A stretch of 64,000 bases of DNA from JABFRJ01 sp031374735 (GTDB lineage: Bacteria; Pseudomonadota; Alphaproteobacteria; Rhizobiales; Hyphomicrobiaceae). Shown piece after piece: positions 42,386-50,608 of the stretch. The position numbers and the translations under genes are program-made. The notes beneath the pieces were generated by a model. That model was not told the DNA's origin and did no database searches. It was given only the letters and a program-made list of their open reading frames with translations. Each line of letters begins with the position of its first letter. The stretch's first letter is position 1. Location: positions 16,167-80,166 of the forward strand of contig JANMGQ010000252.1 of assembly GCA_031374735.1 (NCBI GenBank), read 5' to 3'.

Positions 42386-44206
42386 ATGTGTGGCATCGTC
42401 GGCATTCTCGGCTCCAAGCCGGTGGCCTCAGATATCGTGGATGCGCTACGGCGCCTGGAATATCGCGGATACGACTCAGCTGGGGTCGCCACCATCGAGG
42501 GTGGCCAGTTGGACCGCCGCCGCGCTGAAGGCAAGCTGCGCAATCTTGAAACGCGCCTGTCAAACCAGCCGCTGCAAGGCGTCACTGGCATCGGCCACAC
42601 GCGCTGGGCCACCCACGGCCGCCCGGTAGAGCGCAACGCGCACCCGCACATGAACGATCGCGTCGCCGTCGTGCACAACGGCATCATCGAGAATTTCCAG
42701 GATCTCAAGGCGGAACTGACGGCCAAGGGTTTCAAGTTCGAAACCGAGACGGACACGGAAACGGTTCTGCATCTGGTCACCGATTTCCTCAACAAGGGCT
42801 ACACGCCCAAAGACGCGGCACACGCTGCCTTGAAGCGCCTGCATGGTGCCTTTGCGCTCGGCATCATCTTCGCCGGCGATGAGAACCTGATGGTCGGCGC
42901 CCGCTCCGGCCCGCCGCTCGCGATCGGTTATGGCGATGGTGAGATGTATCTCGGCTCCGATGCCATTGCGCTCGCCCCGTTCACCGACACGATCTCGTAC
43001 ATGGAGGACGGCGACTGGTGCGTGCTGACACGCTCGGGCGTGACGTTCTACTCGCTCGACGGCAAGACCATCACCCGCCCCAAGATCAAGTCGCAGGCCA
43101 ATTCGCTGATTGTCGAGAAGGGCAACTACCGCCACTTCATGGCCAAGGAAATCCACGAGCAGCCCGAGGTCATCTCGCACACGCTCGGCAACTACATCGA
43201 CATGAGCACGGCGACCGTGCGTTTCCCTGATATGGGCGTTGATCTCGCGGCCATCAATCGCGTCACCATCTCAGCCTGCGGCACCGCCTATTACGCGGGC
43301 GTGGTTGCCAAGTATTGGATCGAGCGTTACGCACGCCTGCCGGTCGAAATCGATGTGGCGTCGGAGTTCCGCTATCGCGAAGTTCCTGTAACGCCCGGTG
43401 GTCTCGCGGTGTTCATCACGCAGTCCGGTGAAACTGCCGACACGCTTGAGACGCTGCGCTATTGCAAGCGCAACGGCCAAACCATCGCGGCTGTCGTCAA
43501 TGTGCGCACCTCCACCATCGCGCGTGAATCGCATGCGGTGCTGCCAACTCTTGCCGGCCCCGAAATCGGCGTTGCGTCGACCAAGGCCTTCACCTCGCAG
43601 CTCTCGGTGCTCGCCTGTCTCGCCATAGCCATCGGCCGCGCCCGCGGTACGATCGATCGTGCCAAGGAACAGGAACTGGTCAAGGCGCTGACGGAGCTAC
43701 CCCGCCAGATCGCCAACCTGCTCAAGGACGAAACGCTGTACATGCGCCTCGCTCATGAGATCTCCAAGGCTCGAGATGTGCTCTATCTCGGTCGTGGCAC
43801 GAGCTATCCGATCGCCATGGAAGGCGCGCTGAAGCTCAAGGAGATCTCCTACATCCACGCTGAAGGCTATGCCGCTGGCGAACTCAAGCACGGCCCCATC
43901 GCGCTCATTGACGAGAACGTGCCCGTGGTCGTCGTTGCGCCGGAAGATGAGCTGTTCGACAAGACCGTTTCGAACATGCAGGAGGTGGCCGCACGCGGTG
44001 GGCAGATCATCTTGATCTCCGACGCGCCAACGGACAAGTCCGGCTGCCGTCTCATGAGCCACATCAAAATGCCGAAGGCGCACTCGTTCACGACGCCAAT
44101 TCTCTACTCCGTGCCCGTCCAGTTGATCGCCTATCATACGGCCGTCTTCATGGGCACGGATGTCGATCAGCCGCGCAACCTCGCGAAGTCTGTGACGGTG
44201 GAGTAG
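42386..44206 (+). CDS. glmS: Glutamine-fructose-6-phosphate aminotransferase GlmS
   Basis: A 606-residue enzyme converting fructose-6-P and glutamine into glucosamine-6-P. After Met removal, the new N-terminal Cys (CGIVGILGSKP) is the glutaminase nucleophile. Two SIS domains follow: ISACGTAYYAGVVAKYWIER near 293 and LYLGRGTSYPIAMEGALKLK near 465. The C-terminal VDQPRNLAKSVTVE is the canonical ending. ATG 42386 gives the processed Cys; the longer frame would block it. No glmS ribozyme-like leader, as expected outside Firmicutes. Confidence 0.97.
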   Translation: MCGIVGILGSKPVASDIVDALRRLEYRGYDSAGVATIEGGQLDRRRAEGKLRNLETRLSNQPLQGVTGIGHTRWATHGRPVERNAHPHMNDRVAVVHNGIIENFQDLKAELTAKGFKFETETDTETVLHLVTDFLNKGYTPKDAAHAALKRLHGAFALGIIFAGDENLMVGARSGPPLAIGYGDGEMYLGSDAIALAPFTDTISYMEDGDWCVLTRSGVTFYSLDGKTITRPKIKSQANSLIVEKGNYRHFMAKEIHEQPEVISHTLGNYIDMSTATVRFPDMGVDLAAINRVTISACGTAYYAGVVAKYWIERYARLPVEIDVASEFRYREVPVTPGGLAVFITQSGETADTLETLRYCKRNGQTIAAVVNVRTSTIARESHAVLPTLAGPEIGVASTKAFTSQLSVLACLAIAIGRARGTIDRAKEQELVKALTELPRQIANLLKDETLYMRLAHEISKARDVLYLGRGTSYPIAMEGALKLKEISYIHAEGYAAGELKHGPIALIDENVPVVVVAPEDELFDKTVSNMQEVAARGGQIILISDAPTDKSGCRLMSHIKMPKAHSFTTPILYSVPVQLIAYHTAVFMGTDVDQPRNLAKSVTVE

Positions 44207-44222
44207 GAAACGAGGCAGTTCA

Positions 44223-44515
44223 TCAATGCGCGATCGGAAGGTCGCGCATGCGAACACGTTGGTCGTCTACGATCCAAATTTTGCCGTGAAGCGGTTTCAT
44301 CTTGAGTATCGCAATAAGCCGGGACACGGCCGCGATCTGCGCAGGTGCAATTTGTTGCGCCAGGCGCAGCACGATGACGACGTGAGAGCTTGTTGGCGCC
44401 CCAGGCCTCAGATCCGCGAAATCCAGATCAGCGGTCACGATCGCTCGGCCCTCACTTTCGCAGATTGAAGCGAGCATCGGATCGGTCGAGCCTTTTCGTC
44501 AATCTTGAATCTCAC
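44223..44515 (-). pseudogene. Internally deleted DUF5615 PIN-like toxin gene
   Basis: The toxin start is a GTG at 44515 overlapping the antitoxin stop (GTGA) and encodes VRFKIDE, the expected N-terminus of DUF5615 proteins. From about 44496 this frame stops matching. A different frame then encodes GSTDPMLASICESEGRAIVT and ADLDFADLRPG to the natural stop at 44223. About 25-30 codons including the helical middle are missing and the frame is shifted, so no full product can be made. The ADLDFAD acidic motif remains only in the out-of-frame tail. Position and overlap show it was the partner of the DUF433 gene. Confidence 0.78.
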
Positions 44516-44766
44516 GCAGCCGAAGCCTTCGGTAGCTCGATCACTTCATCGCGCGCGAGTGCTGCCGCATAAGCAAGGCAGGCGCGAATGTGATCTGAGG
44601 TGATCACCGGATAGTGACGGCGGATTTCTTCCTCGCCCATGCCGACTGCAACATTGTCGAGCACGACAGAAACCAGCACGCGTGTGCCTCTGATCGTCGC
44701 GCGCCCGTTACAGATCTCGGCATTATGGGTGATGTGCTTTTGCCAATCCATGGCGTTTTGTACCAT
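44512..44766 (-). CDS. DUF433 antitoxin
   Basis: An 84-residue DUF433 protein. AEICNGRATIRGTRVLVSVV near 16-35 and IRRHYPVITSDHIRACLAYA near 48-67 are the family helix-turn-helix-like segments. DUF433 proteins are antitoxins (VapB45-like) for PIN-fold DUF5615 toxins. A second start at residue 6 (MDWQKH) fits many homologues. The toxin gene that follows is deleted internally, so this antitoxin stands alone and could still repress its promoter or neutralise a related toxin elsewhere. Confidence 0.85.
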   Translation of the reverse strand: MVQNAMDWQKHITHNAEICNGRATIRGTRVLVSVVLDNVAVGMGEEEIRRHYPVITSDHIRACLAYAAALARDEVIELPKASAA

Positions 44767-44798
44767 CGCGGGCCAGTAGAGTCACTGTTGACCCTCCC

Positions 44799-46547
44799 TT
44801 ACCGCGCGACGATGATCCCGCTGTCGATCAGGCGCCGGTGGAAGGCCAGGATCTCCTGCTTGCGTGAACAGTTGAAATAGCGCCCCTGGCACACCTGCAT
44901 CAGGCGCAAGCGTTCTTTGCCGGCGTCCGTGAGTGGTAGGCCTGCTGCGGACTGAATCAACGCTCCAAGATACGGCACGTCGACCGCTTGTGAGGCCGGC
45001 ACGCCGTGGCGCGTATCCGGCACCTGATAGTTGATGCCGTCGAAGGCGTAATAGGTGATGAAGCCTTTCTGGCCGTCGTCTATTTTGACGTCCTCGATAT
45101 CGGCATCATCGCCATAGCCGACCAGCATGCGCGTCGCCGCCGGCTGGTGGTCACCGTACTGCACGACCAGGATGCGCTCGCCCGGGAACTTGGCTTTCAA
45201 CGACGCGATGAGTTCGTCGTAGTCGATCTTGGCCATGGACACGCGGCGCAGATACTCGTGCATGTCAGGATGCGTGCCCGGCCCACCGCCTGGCACCTGC
45301 TTGTCCTTCTCAAACACCCAGTCGTAGGGCCAGTGCGCCGACATGGTCTGGATGTAGGTGAAGCTCGGTTTGTCCGACGTTTTGACGTGCTGCTCGAGGT
45401 CCCGCACGGCGTTGCGGAAATAGACGTGATCGCGCTCGTGCGACGTGGCGGCGCCCTGGTCTTTCATGTCGCGCACGTCCTTGATGCCGATCGAGGCATA
45501 GAACTTGTCGTTGGAGACAAAGTTGCGCAGCACCGGATAAAACAGCACGTTCCTGTAGCCGCACTGCTCCAGCCGCTGGGGCAGCGTGTCCTGCAGTTTG
45601 TTGACCATGAAGGTCTGGACGAACTGGCGCATGCCGCCAAACGACTGGGTCGATACGCCCGCCAGCAGCGAGAACTCGGTCAGCCACGACGCGCCGCCAT
45701 AGGTCTCGACGCGCATCTTGTGCAGATTTCCGTCCTGTGAGCGGAACATAGGGTCAACCGAGCGGTCATACTTCAAGCCCGGCAGAAACAGTTCCGGCTG
45801 CACGAGTGATTCCTGATGGATGAGCACGATGTGAGGCGGCTTCTCATCCGGCGAACAGGTCTTTGGCAGTGCCAGCGGCGTTGCGCCGATGCGCGGGCCG
45901 GCGTCCATCATGGAGCCATGCCAAAGCGTCGCTGCCGTCTCGCCCCAGGAGGCATAAAAGGACGACAGGTACAGGTTCTCGAAGTAAAACTGCATATGCC
46001 GGCGTTCGCCCTTGCCGGCCCAGCCATACATGCCGACCAGCAGACCGGCGACGGCAACCAGGCTCGCCGATGTGCGTGACACGCGCGTGCGGTCAAAACG
46101 CCAGACGAACCAGCCGAGCGCAACCAGGACGGCCAGCGTGCCAACGGCCTTGCCGACGATGACAGGCTGGTCTTTCACCAGAAATGTGACAGTTGACCAG
46201 GAACTCAGATAGAAGAACAGATCATAGGCGTGCACCACCATGTTCATGACGGCGCGCTTGGTGGACGCGGCGAGATAAATGGCGATGGCCAGAGCTGCGA
46301 CGACGGTCGCTGAAAACAGCATGCGGCCGGTTGCAACCGCAAGCAGAGCCGCGAGCACAAGCGAGACGCCGAGGGTGTAGAGAATGTTCTCCGTGGTGCC
46401 TTCAAGGCGCCACGCGTAGCCGATGAACAGCACCGCGATGGCCAACGTGAACCATGTCTCAATCCGACGGGGTGTCAGGGCGTAAGCCCACGACCACCCC
46501 CACGCTCCCCAGGTCAGGGGACGCAAACCAACCGTTTCGTCCGACAT
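44799..46547 (-). CDS. LtaS/OpgB-like membrane sulfatase-fold phosphoglycerol transferase
   Basis: A 582-residue protein with about five N-terminal membrane spans (residues 30-180) and a periplasmic alkaline-phosphatase-superfamily domain from about 235: HIVLIHQESLVQPELF, YGGASWLTEFSLLAGVST with the probable Ser/Thr nucleophile, and VQYGDHQPAATRM with metal-binding Asp and His. LtaS and OpgB transfer phosphoglycerol to a teichoic acid or to osmoregulated periplasmic glucans; Gram-negative members usually modify glucans or lipids. Synthases for such glucans are not adjacent. Phosphoethanolamine transfer is an alternative. Confidence 0.8.
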   Translation of the reverse strand: MSDETVGLRPLTWGAWGWSWAYALTPRRIETWFTLAIAVLFIGYAWRLEGTTENILYTLGVSLVLAALLAVATGRMLFSATVVAALAIAIYLAASTKRAVMNMVVHAYDLFFYLSSWSTVTFLVKDQPVIVGKAVGTLAVLVALGWFVWRFDRTRVSRTSASLVAVAGLLVGMYGWAGKGERRHMQFYFENLYLSSFYASWGETAATLWHGSMMDAGPRIGATPLALPKTCSPDEKPPHIVLIHQESLVQPELFLPGLKYDRSVDPMFRSQDGNLHKMRVETYGGASWLTEFSLLAGVSTQSFGGMRQFVQTFMVNKLQDTLPQRLEQCGYRNVLFYPVLRNFVSNDKFYASIGIKDVRDMKDQGAATSHERDHVYFRNAVRDLEQHVKTSDKPSFTYIQTMSAHWPYDWVFEKDKQVPGGGPGTHPDMHEYLRRVSMAKIDYDELIASLKAKFPGERILVVQYGDHQPAATRMLVGYGDDADIEDVKIDDGQKGFITYYAFDGINYQVPDTRHGVPASQAVDVPYLGALIQSAAGLPLTDAGKERLRLMQVCQGRYFNCSRKQEILAFHRRLIDSGIIVAR

Positions 46548-46643
46548 TCGCCGACCCGCACTGCCACACGATGACAGTTGTGTGACAGGGCCGTGATGAA
46601 TGCAATATGAAGGTCGTAAAGAAGGCCGGGAGAGGCACCGGCG

Positions 46644-46901
46644 TCAGCCACCCGTGACCGGCGGGAAGAACGCGATCTCCTTGGCCCCGGCGATTGGCGC
46701 GCTGGATTGTGCGTGCACCTTGTCGAGGGCGGCGCGAATGACAGTTGGCCGCTCGAAGGCATGGGCGTATTCCGGCCCCCGGGTTGAGAGCCAGGCGATC
46801 ACATCGGCGACCGTTTTGGTGGTAGCGGGCAGTTCAACGTCTTCACCCGCGCGGCCAATGCGTTCGCGCACCCAGGCAAAATAGACGAGGCGGACGGTCA
46901 T
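46644..46901 (-). CDS. moaD: Molybdopterin synthase sulfur-carrier subunit MoaD
   Basis: An 85-residue ubiquitin-fold protein starting TVRLVYFAWVRERIGRAGED and ending FFPPVTGG. The terminal Gly-Gly is adenylated by MoeB and carries the thiocarboxylate used to make molybdopterin. It starts 31 bases after pgsA on the same strand. The catalytic partner moaE, often next in related genomes, is not the next gene here. Together with the MocA fusion at 32407 it indicates active molybdenum-cofactor synthesis. Confidence 0.92.
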   Translation of the reverse strand: MTVRLVYFAWVRERIGRAGEDVELPATTKTVADVIAWLSTRGPEYAHAFERPTVIRAALDKVHAQSSAPIAGAKEIAFFPPVTGG

Positions 46902-46932
46902 GGCATGGCTCAGGGGGCGGTGCTCAGGGGAG

Positions 46933-47568
46933 TCAGTCGTCGATGGCGTGCTTGATGGCCACACGCAGGTAATCATAGCCGGTAAACAGCGTCAGCAGGG
47001 CAGCCAGCCACAGCAGGCCGAGGCCGATTGCCTGCAGTCCCGGAATGATCTTTTCACCCGCCTGCCCAGCCAGCAGCACACCGAGGGCGACCATCTGCAA
47101 AGTCGTTTTCCATTTGGCGAGCTGCGAGACCTTGATCTTGTCGCTCTGGTTCAGGTTGGCCAGGAACTCACGCAAGCCCGAGACGAGGATTTCACGGCAC
47201 AAGATGATGGCGGCCGCAAACACGTGACCTTCACTGATGGTGCCGTCGGCGGTGAACATCAATAGAACAGTACCAACCAGAAGCTTATCGGCGATCGGGT
47301 CGAGCATCCGGCCCAACAGGGACTGCTGTTCCCAGATGCGGGCGAGATAGCCGTCGAACCAGTCGGTCACGCAGGCCAGCACGTAGAGCGCCAAGGCAAG
47401 CCAGCGCGCCTGATCGGTCTTGAATGCATACAGACACACGACAATCGCTGGCACGGCGGCGATGCGGCCATAGGTCAAGATATTGGGTAAGGCGAGGACC
47501 AGCTTTCGCGCACGTTCGCGCGATGGCTTTCTCGCCCGCGGCGGGCTCGATGCTGTACCATCAACCAT
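46933..47568 (-). CDS. pgsA: CDP-diacylglycerol-glycerol-3-phosphate 3-phosphatidyltransferase
   Basis: A 211-residue membrane enzyme making phosphatidylglycerol phosphate. The CDP-alcohol phosphotransferase motif is complete: DWFDGYLARIWEQQSLLGRM followed by LDPIADK (D-G-x2-A-R-x8-G-x3-D-x3-D). NILTYGRIAAVPAIVV begins the first membrane span, and four to five more follow. ATG 47568 is chosen as family start (MVDGTASS). It forms an operon with moaD, a common arrangement in Rhizobiales-type genomes. Confidence 0.94.
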   Translation of the reverse strand: MVDGTASSPPRARKPSRERARKLVLALPNILTYGRIAAVPAIVVCLYAFKTDQARWLALALYVLACVTDWFDGYLARIWEQQSLLGRMLDPIADKLLVGTVLLMFTADGTISEGHVFAAAIILCREILVSGLREFLANLNQSDKIKVSQLAKWKTTLQMVALGVLLAGQAGEKIIPGLQAIGLGLLWLAALLTLFTGYDYLRVAIKHAIDD

Positions 47569-47628
47569 GCCCCGATCCCTACACCACTGATAGGGGGCGT
47601 CAATGGTAGGGCGCGCTGTGCGCAAGCA

Positions 47629-48954
47629 CTATCGCGTCAACGCCTGCGCTTTGCGCATGACCGCGATGAACGCCGCGCGTTCGCCCGAGGGATCGTCGCC
47701 CTTGGCGCCCTCGGCGAGCGTGATGGTTTCGCCATAGCCGAAGGCGGCAGCGTTTTCGGCTGTGCCGCGGAGCAGATCCGCAAAGCGGGCAACGGCGATG
47801 ACGAAGCGGACGTCGATTTGGGCGGCGGCCAATGGGACCGCCGCGCTTACAGCATCAAAAGACAGCACAGCCGAAAATTTCTTCGAGCCAGGCGGAGGCT
47901 TAAGGCCTGGGCGGCACCCAGCGCCAATATGATCAACCGCAAAGATCCCAACAACGCGGTGAAGCGCCGGCGTATCTTTTGTCTCCTCACCCACCGCCGA
48001 GTAACCCGCTACGCCCCGCGGTCGAAGGTGCACATCGCGGTGGAGTCCTCTTACGGTTTCGCGGTCGCAACTTACGGTGAAAACAACCTCGGCCGTCTGG
48101 TCCAGGATGCCCTCAGTCCAGCTTACAATCGGTCGAACCTTAGACCAAGGGACGGATACGATTGTCAGTGGGATCCCTTCAAAGCCCAATAACGGATAGT
48201 CGAACGCATTTATCAGCGACAAGGGATCTATTGCCCCCCGTTCCGGCAAGCGGCCCGCCTCAAACGCCAAGGAGAGGCTGGCAAACATAGCACTCTTAAC
48301 TTGTGCGTTCGCATCTGTAGCTTCCCGCTTCCGCACTGTTGCTTCCACCGTCGCACACACACGCCCTGTCGGGCACTCTGCCTGCGCTGCCTTCGCGGCC
48401 GGGGCAGCGCGCATGGCTTGCTGAGACGGAGCGGCGAGCTTCGCGGGTGGGGGCACTCCAGCCGGAGGCGGCGTTGCAGGCGCAGGCGTAGCAGCGGGCG
48501 GAGCAGCCGCTTGCGCAGCCGGTGGAGACACAGATTGATGACTTGTCGCGCTATCGGCAGCGCCGCGCGCCGCCTGCGCGACGCGACGTTGTGCCGACTG
48601 CTGCGCATCCGGTACCACCAGCACCACCGGCGGCGCGACTTTTGATTCTGCCGCTTGTTTCGCAACAGGCGACGTTTGCATCTTGGTCTTCGCCGCCGAC
48701 TGATCCCGCACAGCTACAGGCTCCGGTGCGCGCAGCAGCGCCACCATCGGCCCGATCACGGCCAAAGCCGCCAACGAGGCCGCAATCTTGTAGCCATGGC
48801 GGATCGCGAACGGTCGCGATCCGCTACGGACCGGCTCGGCGTCAGGCGCCGCGGCATAGGCCGCCATAGCCGCCGCCATCGCGCGTGCCTTGGCATCCTC
48901 GCGCGCAGGCGGAACAGGTGTGTCCTTCAAAGACTGGAGCTGTCGGTCGATCAT
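47629..48954 (-). CDS. YfbK-like membrane protein lacking a recognisable VWA core
   Basis: A 441-residue protein overlapping the sigma-factor gene (TGATG). Residues 1-50 resemble an anti-sigma N-terminus and 54-72 form one membrane span (AASLAALAVIGPMVALL). A long Ala/Pro/Gln-rich linker spans about 75-195. SLINAFDYPLLGFEG and VPWSKVRPIV match the segment before the VWA domain of YfbK proteins, and VRFVIAVARFADLLRGTAEN to KAQALTR matches their C-terminal DUF3520. The von Willebrand core with its D-x-S-x-S site, usually about 180 residues, is not there. Likely modulates the adjacent ECF sigma factor. Confidence 0.65.
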   Translation of the reverse strand: MIDRQLQSLKDTPVPPAREDAKARAMAAAMAAYAAAPDAEPVRSGSRPFAIRHGYKIAASLAALAVIGPMVALLRAPEPVAVRDQSAAKTKMQTSPVAKQAAESKVAPPVVLVVPDAQQSAQRRVAQAARGAADSATSHQSVSPPAAQAAAPPAATPAPATPPPAGVPPPAKLAAPSQQAMRAAPAAKAAQAECPTGRVCATVEATVRKREATDANAQVKSAMFASLSLAFEAGRLPERGAIDPLSLINAFDYPLLGFEGIPLTIVSVPWSKVRPIVSWTEGILDQTAEVVFTVSCDRETVRGLHRDVHLRPRGVAGYSAVGEETKDTPALHRVVGIFAVDHIGAGCRPGLKPPPGSKKFSAVLSFDAVSAAVPLAAAQIDVRFVIAVARFADLLRGTAENAAAFGYGETITLAEGAKGDDPSGERAAFIAVMRKAQALTR

Positions 48955-49490
48955 CACGCGGCCTCCAGTTGGGTGCGCAGGCGCTTCTTGGCTTCGTGCA
49001 GGTGCCAGGAGACGGTTTTCTCTGTGCAGCCCATGATTTTCGACGCTTCCGCGTGGTTCATGTCCTCGCCATAGACGAGGGTGACGGCGTCGCGCTGTTG
49101 CGGCGGCAAGGCACGCACGGCGGCCCAGAGTTCGCGGCCATCATGCGCCGTCTCAGGCGTCTCGCCGCTTGGCCCGTCGGCCATCTCAGCGAGCTTGGCC
49201 GGATCGACGAGGTACAGCTTCTGGCTTTTGCGCAGGCTGTCCGTCGCCGTCGTGTAGACGAGCCGGAACAGCCACGTCGAAAACGCTGACTCGCCCCGAA
49301 AGCCGCGGATGGCGGCGGCCAACTTCACCACGACATCCTGCGCGATGTCCTCCGCCCGCTCACGCGTCCCCGCAAAGCGCCACGCCAGCCGGTAGATGCG
49401 GTCGTAATGCTCAGACACAAGCAATCCGAAGGCCAGCGCGTCACCCGCGCACGCCCGCTTGATCAGCTCGCTCGCCTCGCCGTCCAGCAC
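48954..49490 (-). CDS. ECF-type RNA polymerase sigma factor
   Basis: A 178-residue sigma-70 family factor with GTG start at 49490 after GAGGTGA. Region 2 (LVSEHYDRIYRLAWRFAGTR and AEDIAQDVVVKLA) covers about 24-61, and region 4 (LPPQQRDAVTLVYGEDMNHA then EASKIMGCTEKTVSWHLHEAKKRL) covers about 123-170. It is translationally coupled to a membrane protein with an anti-sigma-like N-terminus, so its activity is probably controlled by that partner. Target promoters not identified. Confidence 0.9.
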   Translation of the reverse strand: MLDGEASELIKRACAGDALAFGLLVSEHYDRIYRLAWRFAGTRERAEDIAQDVVVKLAAAIRGFRGESAFSTWLFRLVYTTATDSLRKSQKLYLVDPAKLAEMADGPSGETPETAHDGRELWAAVRALPPQQRDAVTLVYGEDMNHAEASKIMGCTEKTVSWHLHEAKKRLRTQLEAA

Positions 49491-49612
49491 GTGTCACCTC
49501 GAGCCGTCGGGCCATGGTTACACTCTATGACGCACCACCGTGGCGGTTCCTTGGGTGCTGGTGTGAGTTTTTTTTGGGCGGGTGGGCGGATGTTGGGCGA
49601 AATGCCCTCAGA

Positions 49613-50110
49613 TCAGACCTTGTCGTCGGCTTCGCCGGTCGTTGGCGGCGCGATGTCAGCGTAGGCGATGTTGATGCGCCGCGCCATGGAATCAATATAG
49701 TCGGCGACCTCGGACGGGAGCTCGGTCGAGGCGAAACGGTCTGGGTGATACAGGCGCGCCAAAACCAGGTAGGCGCTGCGGATTTCCTCGCGCGTCGCCG
49801 TCTTGGCGAGACCAAGCACCCTGTAAGGGTCGCCCTTGTCGAGCGCCGTGATTTTCTTGTCCAATTGGTCGGCGGCCGGCATTTTGTGCACGCGCAGCGA
49901 TGCGATCGACGACTTGGCGATAACGATCGGCCCCTGGTCGAAATCCTCGAACTCGACAAACGGCATCGGCATATTGAACGTGTCGGTCAAAGACTTGTCG
50001 CGTGCCACCAGAATGTTGCCGCGCAGACGGCGCCCGTCCACGAGTGTGATGACAAGCGTTTGAGGGTCGCTGTTCTGGCGGCGCCAGTTGGTGAGATCGG
50101 CGGCACCCAT
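49613..50110 (-). CDS. J-domain protein with N-terminal beta-rich domain
   Basis: A 165-residue protein from ATG 50110 (GAGGG upstream; a GTG 14 codons earlier is possible). The first 90 residues (ITLVDGRRLRGNILVARDKS, FVEFEDFDQGPIVIAKSSIA) look like a small beta-barrel similar to PilZ/Sm-like modules. Residues 95-165 form a J-domain with the catalytic YHPDRF (HPD) motif and a tail helix. J-domains stimulate DnaK ATPase. It probably recruits DnaK to a specific client; no dnaK is near. Domain arrangement is known in alphaproteobacteria but poorly characterised. Confidence 0.8.
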   Translation of the reverse strand: MGAADLTNWRRQNSDPQTLVITLVDGRRLRGNILVARDKSLTDTFNMPMPFVEFEDFDQGPIVIAKSSIASLRVHKMPAADQLDKKITALDKGDPYRVLGLAKTATREEIRSAYLVLARLYHPDRFASTELPSEVADYIDSMARRINIAYADIAPPTTGEADDKV

Positions 50111-50215
50111 GATCTGAACCCTCGTCGTGTACAACTGTGGGAACAGTGACACGGGCGGGTTAAGGGATCATTTAGGATTCATTCAATGATCGTTGCCGCC
50201 GATTCGGGAGCTTCC

Positions 50216-50608
50216 ATGACACGCCGCTTCATCTCGACGGGATCGCCGTGGGAGGCGCTGGCCGGCTACAGCCGCGCGGTCGTCGATGGGCGCGACATCT
50301 TTGTGTCCGGCACAGTCGGGGCCGACATGAAGACCGGCGTGTTCGCCCCCGATGCAGCCGCCCAGACCGAAACCGCAATTGATACGATTGCCTGGGCGCT
50401 TGCCGAAGCGGGCGCATCGCTGACGGATATCGTGCGCGTGCGTGTGTTCGTGCCCGATCGTGCTGACGTTACCGCCGTGTCGCAGGTGATCGCGCGCCGG
50501 ATTGGTCCGGCGAGGGCTGCAAATACAACGATCTGTGTGCCGCTGCCGGTTGAGGCGGCGAAAGTCGAGATCGAGGTCACAGCGCGGATCAGGGACGTGG
50601 CGGCATAG
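50216..50608 (+). CDS. RidA-family reactive-intermediate deaminase-like protein
   Basis: About 130 residues from ATG 50216 (GGGAG upstream). RidA landmarks: YSRAVVDGRDIFVSGTVGAD near 22-41, QTETAIDTIAWALAEAGASL near 55-74, DIVRVRVFVPD and the closing KVEIEVTARI. RidA hydrolyses reactive imines released by PLP enzymes. The catalytic arginine of the RidA subgroup is expected in the segment ARAANTTICVPLPVEAAKVEI, where Thr/Cys is found instead, so this may be one of the Rid subgroups without imine deaminase activity. It converges on, and overlaps by 20 bases, the next gene. Confidence 0.85.
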   Translation: MTRRFISTGSPWEALAGYSRAVVDGRDIFVSGTVGADMKTGVFAPDAAAQTETAIDTIAWALAEAGASLTDIVRVRVFVPDRADVTAVSQVIARRIGPARAANTTICVPLPVEAAKVEIEVTARIRDVAA

